Below are positions 34,052 to 42,719 of a stretch of DNA of 64,000 bases, in pieces. Within the stretch, counting starts at the first letter, position 1. Every line of letters starts with the position of its first letter. Position numbers and translations under genes: made by a program. This DNA is from an uncultured Campylobacter sp. GTDB lineage: Bacteria; Campylobacterota; Campylobacteria; Campylobacterales; Campylobacteraceae. The stretch spans positions 434,001 to 498,000 of the forward strand of contig NZ_CALGPY010000005.1 in assembly GCF_937959485.1 (NCBI RefSeq). The letters are read 5' to 3'. The notes below the pieces were generated by a model. It was not told the origin of the DNA. It ran no database searches and saw only the letters and a program-made list of their open reading frames with translations.

Positions 34052-34418
34052 ATCGTGTCCTTTTTTTGAAATTTTCGGGCTTGTAGCCCGAGTTGCGGCT
34101 AAATTTTAATCTTTTTTCATAAATTTATCCTTGCTTGGACGAAATTTTGCTCCGTGCCGCAGCTGCGCGCGCATTGGACGGATTGTAAGTAAGATCGTTT
34201 TAGACGAGGGCGAGCGTGGGAGCTTACTTTGCGGCACGCGTAAAAACATTTTGTTGCACATGCCTTGAGGCAGTATGGTACGAGAGCGCCTCGTATCTAT
34301 CGCGCCTCACGAATCCCATTCCTCGCGAGCAAAATAACGCTTCGTTTTCGCAAACCTCATTATTCTACTTTTAGCTTTTTAACGATATGATTCTGCAGAT
34401 TTTAACAAAGGAAATAAT
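34052..34418. other. Divergent spacer between bcp and the oxidoreductase gene at 34419
   Basis: About 370 bases with no gene. It contains a small stem TACGAG/CTCGTA (34279-34284 with 34290-34295) and a TATGAT at 34386-34391 that could be the -10 of the rightward gene, whose ribosome site AAAGGA is at 34407-34412. Confidence 0.4.
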
Positions 34419-34967
34419 ATGAAAACACTCGTTATCTTATCGCATCCTAATTTCGCCGCCTCGCGCGTAAACAAAGCCCTATCGCAGGTCGCAAAGGGGG
34501 CTGCCGGCGTAGAGGTGCGTCATTTGGAGGGACTTTACGGCACCGATACTACGCGCATCGACGCTCGCACAGAGCAAGACGCGCTACGCGGCGCGGATCG
34601 CATCGTATTTTTGTACCCGATGTACTGGCTAAACGTGCCGCCTATGCTAAAAGCCTATATCGACATCGTCTTTTCGCACGAGCTGGTGGGTTCCGGCGCG
34701 CTTAGGGGCAAGGTCTTGCAGCTTGCGCTAAGTGCTAGTACGCCGCTTAGCGAGTACTCTAAGCAGGGTACTATCGGCTTTAGCCTGGATGAAATTTTAA
34801 CGCCGCTTAAGATCGCAGCAAACTACTGCGGGATGGACTTTGTTGTGCCGTTTGTCAGCAGCGGATTTGAGCCCGGCGAGTTTGGCGACGATGCCGTAGA
34901 TGCCGCAGCCGCACGCTTTGGTAAGCTTTTGCGAGGCGAGTTGGGCCCCGGCGAGTATCAAATTTAG
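34419..34967 (+). CDS. Flavodoxin-fold NAD(P)H oxidoreductase
   Basis: A 182-residue paralogue of the gene at 32693. The N-terminal KTLVILSHPNFAASRVNKAL is the flavin-binding strand and DRIVFLYPMYWLNVPPMLKAYIDIVFSHELVGSGALRGK is the core motif, closer to the consensus YPxYWxxxPxxLKxxxD than the other copy. Likely an FMN-dependent quinone or azo-type reductase. It is monocistronic and divergent from bcp. A 619-base gap follows. Confidence 0.87.
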   Translation: MKTLVILSHPNFAASRVNKALSQVAKGAAGVEVRHLEGLYGTDTTRIDARTEQDALRGADRIVFLYPMYWLNVPPMLKAYIDIVFSHELVGSGALRGKVLQLALSASTPLSEYSKQGTIGFSLDEILTPLKIAANYCGMDFVVPFVSSGFEPGEFGDDAVDAAAARFGKLLRGELGPGEYQI

Positions 34968-35586
34968 CAAAGCAAGTGCCCGCTATCTGCGGCTACGAGC
35001 CGAAATTTTACGAGAGTGATTTTATCCGCGGAATCTACGCCTTTTAACAAGCCGATCGGTAAAAGCTCAAGAACGCTCGGGTTTAGGGCAAGGCGATCGG
35101 TTTGACGATCTGTCCGTGCTGCTATCTATCGGCGGGCGCGGTTAGTGTGTGCCGCTATGATCTAGATCGGCTCTCTCTTGGTGTGGATATCTACGCGAGG
35201 ATCGGTCGCTACTGCGTAAAGCGGCGGCATGTCACGAGCGCGTAAAATATGAAAGCACATTGCTATAAGCGAGCGAGCGGGGCAAGAGCGAGTTTGCATT
35301 TCATAAATATCTCGCGTGAGTGGGCTTGCGTGTTGCATGTATGCAAAGCTTGCGCGAAACGCGCACTGCGGCAAATAGGGCAAGACCGCTCTTGGTGTGA
35401 TTGGGGCTGGATGTCGCGCGGGGTGTAGCTGCGCGCATGAGAGAAAAGACGCTTATAGCGCGATTTGAGCTGCTACGAAATTTGATTTATCAAAAGAGAT
35501 TTTTGAAGAAGGAGCGAAATTTATAAAATTTCACTCTTTGATTTTGTGATGTTTAAAGCGTGCGCATCGCTTCGCACAACGCCGGG
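34968..35586. other. 619-base stretch without recognisable gene
   Basis: I read both strands and find no frame with a family signature. A 73-codon minus-strand frame at 35162-35383 lacks a ribosome site and has a random-looking translation. The composition is GC-rich and unlike the AAATTT filler elsewhere, so a decayed gene is possible, but I cannot name it. Confidence 0.4.
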
Positions 35587-36012
35587 TTATTTTACGCCGA
35601 CGATTATTTGAGTAGCTTTGACGATCGCGGTTACTTCGTCGCCGACTGCTAGCGCCAAATTTTTAACGGAGCCGTTTGTGACGATCGCGCTTAAATTTTC
35701 GCCGCCTGCGGTTCTCACATCGATTTCAGCATTGATTGCGCCCTCTTTAACGGCGGTGATTTTGCCTTTTAGCTGGTTCGCAGCACTTAGACGAAGGTCG
35801 TTTTCTCCCTTTGAAATGATGACATTTGGGGCTTTGAATAAAAATACCGCCTCTTTGCCCGCCTTTAGATCTAAGGCTTTTTCGGAGTCGACCGTCACGG
35901 TTGCTTTTAGCACGTCGCCGCCTCTGGTTTTAGCTGTGATTAGCGAATTCACCGCACCTGTTTTTACGTCGCTGATTACGACGTGAAGCTGATTTCTAGC
36001 ACTGATTGCCAT
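35587..36012 (-). CDS. Molybdopterin/molybdate-binding protein with two Mop (TOBE) domains
   Basis: A small cytoplasmic molybdate-binding or storage protein. The 141 residues are two tandem Mop domains of about 68 residues. Each opens with the SARNQL / SAANQL signature (residues 4-9 and about 75-80), followed by a DVKTGAVNSLI / AVKEGAINAEI strand and an AVFLFKAPNVII / VTAIVKATQIIVG ending. There is no ModE DNA-binding domain and no transporter gene beside it. Campylobacter depend on several molybdo- and tungsto-enzymes (formate dehydrogenase, nitrate and sulfoxide reductases), so metal-oxyanion buffering is the likely role. AAGGAG lies before the ATG. Confidence 0.9.
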   Translation of the reverse strand: MAISARNQLHVVISDVKTGAVNSLITAKTRGGDVLKATVTVDSEKALDLKAGKEAVFLFKAPNVIISKGENDLRLSAANQLKGKITAVKEGAINAEIDVRTAGGENLSAIVTNGSVKNLALAVGDEVTAIVKATQIIVGVK

Positions 36013-36482
36013 TGTTTCTCCTTGTAAAAATTACGAGCAATGTTAGCGGTAAATCCTTAAATGAAATTTAAAAATGCTGCATGTAAGAAATTAATTTGAT
36101 TTGTTGCGAATTTATATTAAGCCCACTTTTTAAATTCCTAGCTTGCATTATGAAAAGTAGCGTTAAAAAATATATGAAATTCTAAATTTGCATATTAAAT
36201 CGAGTTATTTTCCTTGAAATTTTATTCGTTTTTTATAAAATTCTGCGTTTTTTAGAGCTCTGACGCAAAATTTAGCATTTGTTTTATGCGCACCTGCGAA
36301 GTGTACATCCGGATAAAATTTATCGCAAATCGCGCATGGTAAGGCTTTAAGAGCGCTCCGCTTAAGCCTTGTTTGCTGAATTCTATGCCTCGCACATCGG
36401 TTTTCCGAATAGATTTTGGTGAGCGAAGTAATTTTACATTTGCTTTAAAATACGGCTAGCAGCGCGCTTTGGGCGCAAAATT
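36013..36482. other. 470-base AT-rich intergenic stretch with one strong hairpin
   Basis: AT-rich and gene-free on both strands. The hairpin at 36341-36370 is the only notable structure. The region probably holds the promoter of the Mop-domain gene. Confidence 0.4.
36341..36370. terminator. Hairpin, possible terminator
   Basis: AAGGCTTTAAG (36341-36351) pairs with CTTAAGCCTT (36361-36370) with one bulged base and a short GC loop. Nearest genes are 110 bases or more away, so its role is uncertain. Confidence 0.35.
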
Positions 36483-36839
36483 TCAGCGCACCTTGCTTTG
36501 CAGAAAATCGCGCAGAATCATCGCGTGGTTGCAGTGCTCGTCCTTTGCGGCGTATAGCAACGTGACGACTGGCTCGTTTTTGACCGCTTTTAAAAACTCC
36601 GCCACGGCGGGATTTTGCTCAAGCTCAGCCAGGTAGAGCTCCTTAAAATGGGCGAAATTCTCAGGCTTGTGCGCGAAAAGCTTACGTATTTCGGTGCTAG
36701 GCGTTATGTCTTTTGCCCACATATCAAGCTCCAACGCATCTTTTTTTACGCCGCGCGGCCACAGTTTGTCGCATAGTACGCGAAAACCATCCTCTTCCTC
36801 CGCGCGCTCATAGACGCGCTTAATCTTAAATTTTGTCAT
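36483..36839 (-). CDS. DUF488 family protein
   Basis: A 118-residue cytoplasmic protein of the DUF488 (YeaO-like) family, whose function is unproven. Signature elements are FKIKRVYERAEEEDGFRVLCDKLWPRGVKKD, where family members share RVYD...DGxRxLVDRLWPRG, then WAKDITPSTEIRKLF and VVTLLYAAKDEHCNHAMILRDFL. The length is standard. It starts 20 bases after the purF stop on the same strand, so it is likely co-transcribed with purF. Confidence 0.92.
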   Translation of the reverse strand: MTKFKIKRVYERAEEEDGFRVLCDKLWPRGVKKDALELDMWAKDITPSTEIRKLFAHKPENFAHFKELYLAELEQNPAVAEFLKAVKNEPVVTLLYAAKDEHCNHAMILRDFLQSKVR

Positions 36840-36859
36840 AGTTTGCTCCTTTAAATTCG

Positions 36860-38206
36860 CTAATCTTTGATGAAATAATCGCCGTCGAAGCTTACGAGCG
36901 AGTACTTGCGCTCGCTTCCAAGCGCCTCTACGAGCTCCGGTACGCTAAGAAACGTGAGGCTGTCGGCACCTATAAATTTGCAAATTTCATCCGTGCTCAT
37001 ATTCGCGGCGATCAGCTCGCGCACGCTCGGCGTGTCGATACCGTAGCGCTCGGGATACTTTAGCTCGGGGCTCGCGATGCACATATGCACGCGCGCCGCG
37101 CCCGCATGGCGCAGAAGCTCGACGATCTTTTTGCTCGTGGTGCCGCGCACGATGCTGTCGTCGATCACCGCGACGCTCTTGCCGTGCAGTGCCGCGCCAA
37201 TCGGATTTAGCTTGAGTTTGACCTTTAAATTTCGCACCTCTTGCGTCGGCTCGATAAAGGTGCGACCTATGTAGTGGTTGCGCACGATCGCCATCTCAAA
37301 GGGGATTTTGCTCTCTTGTGCGAAACCCAGCGCCGCCGGTACGCCGCTATCGGGCACGGGCACGACGAAATCGGCTTTTAGCTCTTTACATTTTCGCGCG
37401 AGCGCCGCGCCCAGTTTTTTTCTGACTTCATATACGTTTTTGCCCTCTACGACGCTGTCGGGGCGCGCGAAGTAGATGTATTCAAACGCGCAAATTCTAG
37501 CCTCCGCGGCTTTTAAAATTTGAACCGAGCTGAACTCGTCCTTGCCCTCTTCGAAGATCACCATCTCGCCGGGCTTTACGTCGCGGATGAACTCGGCTCC
37601 TACGAGATCAAACGCGCAGGTCTCGCTCGCGACGATGTAGCCGCCGTCTTTTAGCCTGCCGATGCTGAGCGGACGCACGCCGTAGCGATCGCGCACGGCA
37701 AACATCTTTGAGCGGCTTAAAATCAGAAGCGAATACGCGCCCACGCACTGATTCAGAGCTTCGATGATGCGGTCTTTTAGATGCTCCTGCTTGCTACGGG
37801 CGATGAGGTGTAGGATATTTTCGGTATCCATGCCGGACTGAAAGATCGCCCCCTCGCTTACGAGCTTGCGGCGGATTTCGTCTTTATTGATCAAATTTCC
37901 GTTATGAACGATTGATATCTCTCCCAGAGCGTAGTTGCCCGCAACGGGCTGCGCGTCCTTTAGGCTGTCTGCACCCGCGGTGCCGTAGCGGTTGTGACCG
38001 ATCGCAATGTTGCCTTTTAAAATTTCAAAACTTGTGGGGCTAAAAACCTCCGTCACGAGCCCCGTGGCTTTGATCGTTTTGATATGATGGTTGAAGCTCG
38101 AGCTGATACCGCTTGCCTCCTGGCCGCGGTGCTGCATGGCAAAAAGCCCGTAATACGCGGTCTTAGCCGCACCTTCGGAATTTATGACTCCCACGATTGC
38201 GCACAT
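36860..38206 (-). CDS. purF: Amidophosphoribosyltransferase
   Basis: Makes phosphoribosylamine from PRPP and glutamine, the committing step of purine synthesis, and so supplies the substrate of PurD in this window. The 448 residues start MCAIVGV; the cysteine at position 2 becomes the N-terminal nucleophile of the glutaminase domain after methionine removal. The glutaminase features GHNRYGTAG and VHNGNLIN and the PRPP loop VAVIDDSIVRGTTSKKIVELL are present. In C. jejuni purF is followed by dapB upstream as here (dapB-purF order on one strand). DUF488 follows. Confidence 0.97.
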   Translation of the reverse strand: MCAIVGVINSEGAAKTAYYGLFAMQHRGQEASGISSSFNHHIKTIKATGLVTEVFSPTSFEILKGNIAIGHNRYGTAGADSLKDAQPVAGNYALGEISIVHNGNLINKDEIRRKLVSEGAIFQSGMDTENILHLIARSKQEHLKDRIIEALNQCVGAYSLLILSRSKMFAVRDRYGVRPLSIGRLKDGGYIVASETCAFDLVGAEFIRDVKPGEMVIFEEGKDEFSSVQILKAAEARICAFEYIYFARPDSVVEGKNVYEVRKKLGAALARKCKELKADFVVPVPDSGVPAALGFAQESKIPFEMAIVRNHYIGRTFIEPTQEVRNLKVKLKLNPIGAALHGKSVAVIDDSIVRGTTSKKIVELLRHAGAARVHMCIASPELKYPERYGIDTPSVRELIAANMSTDEICKFIGADSLTFLSVPELVEALGSERKYSLVSFDGDYFIKD

Positions 38207-38258
38207 TTTATAACCTCTTAAATTTTATTTTTTAGAAATTTATCTATATTTTGTTTTA

Positions 38259-38450
38259 TCATTGACGGCTCGCCGTCCGGCATTTTGCCGGCGCCTTATT
38301 AAATAGATCGGCTGAAATTTTAAACGTCTCGGCGATATTTGCTCCGCCTTTGGCATAGCTGCCGAATAGCCCGACTTTGTAAATTCCAAAGCTTTCAAGC
38401 TCCGGCTTTAGCTCGCGCAAAAAATTTAAAATTTCATCTTTTGTAGGCAT
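38259..38450 (-). pseudogene. Truncated minimal nucleotidyltransferase (MNT) remnant
   Basis: The 63-codon frame starts with a good ribosome site and encodes MPTKDEILNFLRELKPELESFG then VGLFGSYAKGGAN, the GSxAxG motif of minimal nucleotidyltransferases such as MNT antitoxins. The downstream SDIDIxV metal-binding strand that should follow within about ten residues is missing, and the frame ends in an unrelated tail. A second open segment (38210-38290, minus) ending FLKNKI could be the original C-terminus. I read this as a deleted gene between dapB and purF. No HEPN partner is present. Confidence 0.55.
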
Positions 38451-38479
38451 CTTTTCCTCTTAAATTTAGCCGCAAATGT

Positions 38480-39241
38480 CTAAATTCCTAAGCAGTCGTC
38501 CATACCGTAAAGCCCGCTATTTTGGGGCGCTAGCCAAACTGCGGCCTTTATCGCGCCTCTGGCAAAGGTCGCGCGCGAAGTCGCCGTATGATTTAGTTCG
38601 ATAAACTCGCCATCGCCGTAAAATCCCACGGTGTGGCGCCCGACTATGTCACCGCCGCGCAGCGACATCACGGCGATCTCGTCCTTGCCGCGCTCGCCGA
38701 TGAGCCCGTCGCGACCGCTTACGCGCACGTCTTTTAAGCTTAACCCGCGCGCGCTCGCGGCGCTTTCCGCGAGGCTCATCGCCGTGCCGCTCGGAGCATC
38801 TTTTTTGTGGCGGTGGTGCATCTCTAAAATTTCGCAGTCAAAATCGCGCAGGCTCCTGCTGGCAAGCGCCACGAGTTTGTTTAGCACCGCGACGCCCAGG
38901 CTCATATTCGTAGCGTGCAGTACGGGCATCTTCGCGCCGCATTCGCGCAGTAGCCGCTTGCCCTCCTCGCCCAGAGCCGTCGTGCCGATGCAAAGCGGCT
39001 TTGGGTGCGAAAGCGCAAATTTCATTAAGCTTATCGCGCCGTCTCGGATCGTGAAGTCTATCACGACGTCACAGCCGCTAAAAAGCTCGTCGTAGCTGCT
39101 TACTACAGCGCAGCTCGGCGCATAATCAAGCGGCGCGACCGTGTAGATCACGCTTGCTCGCGCCTGATCGAAATTTTTCAGGCATTCGTAGATCATCGTG
39201 CCCATTCTACCGCTTCCGCCATGAATTCCTATATTTATCAT
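38480..39241 (-). CDS. dapB: 4-hydroxy-tetrahydrodipicolinate reductase
   Basis: Reduces hydroxy-tetrahydrodipicolinate with NAD(P)H in lysine and diaminopimelate synthesis. The 253-residue product starts MINIGIHGGSGRMGTMIYECL with the Rossmann GxxGxxG loop, and contains DVVIDFTIRDGAISL, CIGTTALGEEG, and the substrate site EMHHRHKKDAPSGTAMSLAE, the DapB signature. I choose the ATG at 39241 over a GTG three bases upstream because AAAGGA is then six bases away. It lies next to purF as in C. jejuni. Confidence 0.96.
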   Translation of the reverse strand: MINIGIHGGSGRMGTMIYECLKNFDQARASVIYTVAPLDYAPSCAVVSSYDELFSGCDVVIDFTIRDGAISLMKFALSHPKPLCIGTTALGEEGKRLLRECGAKMPVLHATNMSLGVAVLNKLVALASRSLRDFDCEILEMHHRHKKDAPSGTAMSLAESAASARGLSLKDVRVSGRDGLIGERGKDEIAVMSLRGGDIVGRHTVGFYGDGEFIELNHTATSRATFARGAIKAAVWLAPQNSGLYGMDDCLGI

Positions 39242-39291
39242 CACCGTTCCTTTAAATTTAGTCCGCTTAGTATAGCTAAATTTTGCTTACA

Positions 39292-42200
39292 CTACCTCTC
39301 TACGCCGAGGCTTAGCGGGATAAAGCTGTTTTGTTTGAGCTCGGCTTCGCTTGGTTTTTTGATCTCTATGCGAGAGGCGCTTACGCCGCGCTGCACGAGT
39401 GCCGCTTGCACGGCGGCCGCCCTAGCAAGGGCTAACTCATCAAGACGCGAACGGGTAAATTTCTGCGCGCTTATCAGCTCCTCCATCGCCTCATCGCCGC
39501 CGGATTTGATGCCGTATTTGATCTTAAGCGCCGCTATGGCTTCATCCGAGGAGAGGCCTTGTTTATTGGACATCAGCGTGAGAGTGTTTTGCAGAGAGCG
39601 CCTTTTAAACTCGTGAGTATCGAGCTTTTCGTTATACGCAGAGTTTAGAATGATCTTAAGTTCGGGCTTGGCTTTTGCGACCTTGGCTAAATCATCTATT
39701 TTAGAGTTTTCGCTGATTAAAATTTCGCTGCTCGCCGCCTCAAAATCGATACTTTCGAGCTTTTTCGTATCTACGCCCGCGATCTTTCCCATAAATCTAA
39801 ACGGACTTAACACGATGTCAGATAGCAGTTTTTTGACCGCGCCCCAAACGAGCGCGCCGTAGCTAAATTTCGGATCGCTCAGCGTGCCGCTTAGAGGCAG
39901 GCTAAGATCGATCTGATCGTCGCTGTCCTTTAGGATCGATACCACTAGACCGATCGGAAGGCTCAGCGCATCCTTGCTCTGCACCTCTTTGCCGAGCTCG
40001 AAGCGGTCTAAATTTAGATCATTGCTTGCATTTAGCTTGCCGTCATCGATTTTGTAGGCAAGTTTTAAATTTAACTTGCCGCCCGCGATTTCATTGCCGA
40101 TATATTTGGCGGTATAGGGCGATGCGGGCACAAGCGGAATCTCCTTTAAAACGACGTTTATGTCGCTTTTGCGTTTAAAATCCAGCGGATAGGCGCGCGC
40201 CGTGATGTTCGCTAACCCGCTTCCGCTTACGAGCGAGCTAAACTTAATATCCGCCGCTCGCTTCGGGCTGATCTCGCTGATGCTTGCTTTCATATCGCTG
40301 ATGCGTAGTTTAAAGGGCGTTGCTAGACTCTCGTCGGTAAAGCTTAAGCTTCCGCCGCTAAGCGAGATATTTTTTACGCTCCACGCAAAGCCTGCCTTGC
40401 TTTTTGTGGGTTTGCTAGGCTCAGCTTCGGCGGGCTTTGCGGCCTGTTTTGCCTGCGCGGCGGGCTTTATTAGCGAAGTTAAATTTAAACGCCTGTCTTT
40501 ATTTAGCGAGATATTTGCCGCGGGTGAGCCAAGAGCGATCTTGTTTAGCGTGAGAGAGTTTGGGCTTAGCGCGATTTGCGCGACATTCAGCGATGCAAGC
40601 GAGAAAATTTTATCCCTACCAGAGCTTAGCGCCAAGCCTTTGCCCGATAGCTTGCCTTCGAGCGAGAATGTGTTTGAAAGCTTCAGCTGCCCTTGCGTAG
40701 CGAGCTCGCCTGCGATGGAGCCCGCGATAAATTCCGCCGCATATCTGTTAAAAACGCTCAAGTTCGGCGCATTTAGGCTGAAGCTCACGCCCACGTTAAG
40801 CGGCGCGATGCTAGCCTTGCCGTCCGCGCTAGCCGCGATCTCGCCCGCGATAAGGTTTGCTTTGATGCCGAAAGGCTCGGTAAAATTCGAGCTTAGCCCG
40901 CTTAGTGTGGCGCTGAAATCCTTGATCTCGTGCACGTTGTTTTTGACGATAAAGCTCTCGCCAATCTTAGCCTTTGCGCCCGTTATGGAGGCCTCGCTGA
41001 TCTTAAATTTTAAAGCGGGGCTTTTGGCGGGCTTTTTAGAATCCGAATTTGCGCCGCTTGCTGTAGAGTTTGCATCCGCTTGGCTTACGGCGTTAGAGCT
41101 CGCCGTTTTTTTGAAGCTCGCAGGATTTTTAGAGATCGCGCTTAAAATCGCCAGATCGTTTATGCTTTTGGCGCCGCTAACGCCCACCTCCGAGTTAAAA
41201 AACGGCGCGTTTAGCAAAATTTTATCCACGCCCAGATCGAGATCCGCGACGTTAAATTTCACCCCTTGTACGCCGAAGCTTTCAAATCCGCTAAAAATTC
41301 CGTTTTTGTTTGCGATTTTGGAGTTTGAAATTTTAGCAAACTTCAGACTTGCGCCGTTTTGCGCGCCCTCTTTGTCGTAGCTAAACGCGCCCAGCTCGGT
41401 TGCGGCGACCGAAATTTTATCGCTGCGCGCTAGCGTAATCTGCGTATCCGCGATATTAAAGGCGCCAAAACCCGTATGAAGGGCCGTATCGTTACCTTCG
41501 GCGTTAAATTTCAAGAAATTTTCCGTGATTTTAGTGCCGTTTGAAACGACCGAAATTAGCGGGTTTGCAAAGCTTGAGCGGTTTAGATCTACGCTTTTTA
41601 CGGCGGAGTTTAGCCGCAAGTTCGCGCCCGTTTTATTAAAATCCAGCGCAAAATCCGCGACCTGCGCGCCCTCAAAGCCCGTGGAAATTTTAGTTTCGTT
41701 CATATCGTATTTTGCGTCCGAAAGCAGCACTTGCGGGATCGCTACTGCGCCTGAAATTTCATTCGAAACGTCCGTATTCAGCTCAAAGCTCGGGATTTTT
41801 AGCGAGTCTAGCGAAATTAAATTTTGATCTTGCAAAATTTCTAGGCTTTGCAGCTCGAGTTTTGAGTTTTCAAGCGCAAATTTTATATTTTCATCGAGGC
41901 TCAATCGGTAATTTAGAGTAGCGGAAAGGAAGCCGTTCTTAAACCGCACGCCGCTAGGATCGAAGTATGATAGCCAAAACGGATCGATTTTCAGCCGCGA
42001 GATATCCACCTTGCCGTGTAGACGAAGAGGCGCCAGGTCGATGGCGCCATCGAAGCTTAGCGCGTCGTATGTATGCGAAACGGCGCTTAAATCGTGCTCG
42101 CCGATCGTTTCGTCCTTTAAGCTTAGTCCGTTGATCTCATAATTTAGCTCGGTCGAGATGAGCGAAAACGGCTTTTTCAGGGAGTTATCGACGTAGCCCA

Positions 42201-42654
42201 GAGAGCCGCGCTCGATCTTAAAATTATTCAGCGTGACATTGAAGCTGGAGTTTTCATCCTTGTTTTCGCTCTTTTGCTCCGAAAGTAGCGGCTCGAAATT
42301 GAAAGTGCCGTTTTGCTCGCGCTCAACGTGGAATTTAGGCGATTTAAGATGCAAAATTTCTACCGCGAGAGTCTTTTTAAAAAGCTTCGAAAAACCGATT
42401 TTTAAATTTATCTCATCGGCGCTAAACAGCGGCTTAAAGGTGCTAAGCTCGGGGCGCGTAATATTTAGCTCGTAGGTAAAGGGGTTAAATTTGGCATCCT
42501 GCACGCTAAAGTTTGCTCTGCCCTCTAAAATTTTAGGCAACGCCTTTTCGATAAAAAGTGGCACGCCGAAAAAGCCCGCAAGCACGTAAAACAGCGCAAA
42601 TCCACTTACGCCGAAAGCAAACTTACGCCAGTGTTTTATAAAAAAATTTTTCAT
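39292..42654 (-). CDS. Large AsmA/DUF748-type envelope protein
   Basis: A DUF748 family protein of about 1120 residues, part of the AsmA/TamB/YhdP superfamily of bridge-like proteins believed to support lipid movement between inner and outer membrane. It starts with an N-terminal anchor (KHWRKFAFGVSGFALFYVLAGFF) and then has long beta-repeat stretches of the type FNPFTYELNITRPELSTF. The DUF748 core near residues 840-1000 includes LAYKIDDGKLNASNDLNLDRFELG and a typical LPIGLVVSILKDSDDQIDLSLPLSGTLSDPKFSYG block. The extreme C-terminus (KIILNSAYNEKLDTHEF to LSLGVER) is OmpA-like in texture. The start is the ATG at 42654 (MKNFFIKHW); two in-frame upstream ATGs are less likely. It lies 47 bases beyond dapB. 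Confidence 0.85.
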   Translation of the reverse strand: MKNFFIKHWRKFAFGVSGFALFYVLAGFFGVPLFIEKALPKILEGRANFSVQDAKFNPFTYELNITRPELSTFKPLFSADEINLKIGFSKLFKKTLAVEILHLKSPKFHVEREQNGTFNFEPLLSEQKSENKDENSSFNVTLNNFKIERGSLGYVDNSLKKPFSLISTELNYEINGLSLKDETIGEHDLSAVSHTYDALSFDGAIDLAPLRLHGKVDISRLKIDPFWLSYFDPSGVRFKNGFLSATLNYRLSLDENIKFALENSKLELQSLEILQDQNLISLDSLKIPSFELNTDVSNEISGAVAIPQVLLSDAKYDMNETKISTGFEGAQVADFALDFNKTGANLRLNSAVKSVDLNRSSFANPLISVVSNGTKITENFLKFNAEGNDTALHTGFGAFNIADTQITLARSDKISVAATELGAFSYDKEGAQNGASLKFAKISNSKIANKNGIFSGFESFGVQGVKFNVADLDLGVDKILLNAPFFNSEVGVSGAKSINDLAILSAISKNPASFKKTASSNAVSQADANSTASGANSDSKKPAKSPALKFKISEASITGAKAKIGESFIVKNNVHEIKDFSATLSGLSSNFTEPFGIKANLIAGEIAASADGKASIAPLNVGVSFSLNAPNLSVFNRYAAEFIAGSIAGELATQGQLKLSNTFSLEGKLSGKGLALSSGRDKIFSLASLNVAQIALSPNSLTLNKIALGSPAANISLNKDRRLNLTSLIKPAAQAKQAAKPAEAEPSKPTKSKAGFAWSVKNISLSGGSLSFTDESLATPFKLRISDMKASISEISPKRAADIKFSSLVSGSGLANITARAYPLDFKRKSDINVVLKEIPLVPASPYTAKYIGNEIAGGKLNLKLAYKIDDGKLNASNDLNLDRFELGKEVQSKDALSLPIGLVVSILKDSDDQIDLSLPLSGTLSDPKFSYGALVWGAVKKLLSDIVLSPFRFMGKIAGVDTKKLESIDFEAASSEILISENSKIDDLAKVAKAKPELKIILNSAYNEKLDTHEFKRRSLQNTLTLMSNKQGLSSDEAIAALKIKYGIKSGGDEAMEELISAQKFTRSRLDELALARAAAVQAALVQRGVSASRIEIKKPSEAELKQNSFIPLSLGVER

Positions 42655-42719
42655 TTTTCCGCTCATTAATTTTGATAGCGTAAAATTATATCCAAAAATT
42701 TCGTGCAAAGGGTTAAAAT

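Noticed and set aside
35162..35383. 73-codon minus-strand frame in the 619-base gap
   Set aside because: No ribosome site and no recognisable pattern.
40202..41380. 392-codon plus-strand open frame
   Set aside because: Entirely antisense to the DUF748 protein; Leu/Ser/Phe/Ala-rich translation without family pattern or ribosome site. A by-product of the sense codon use.
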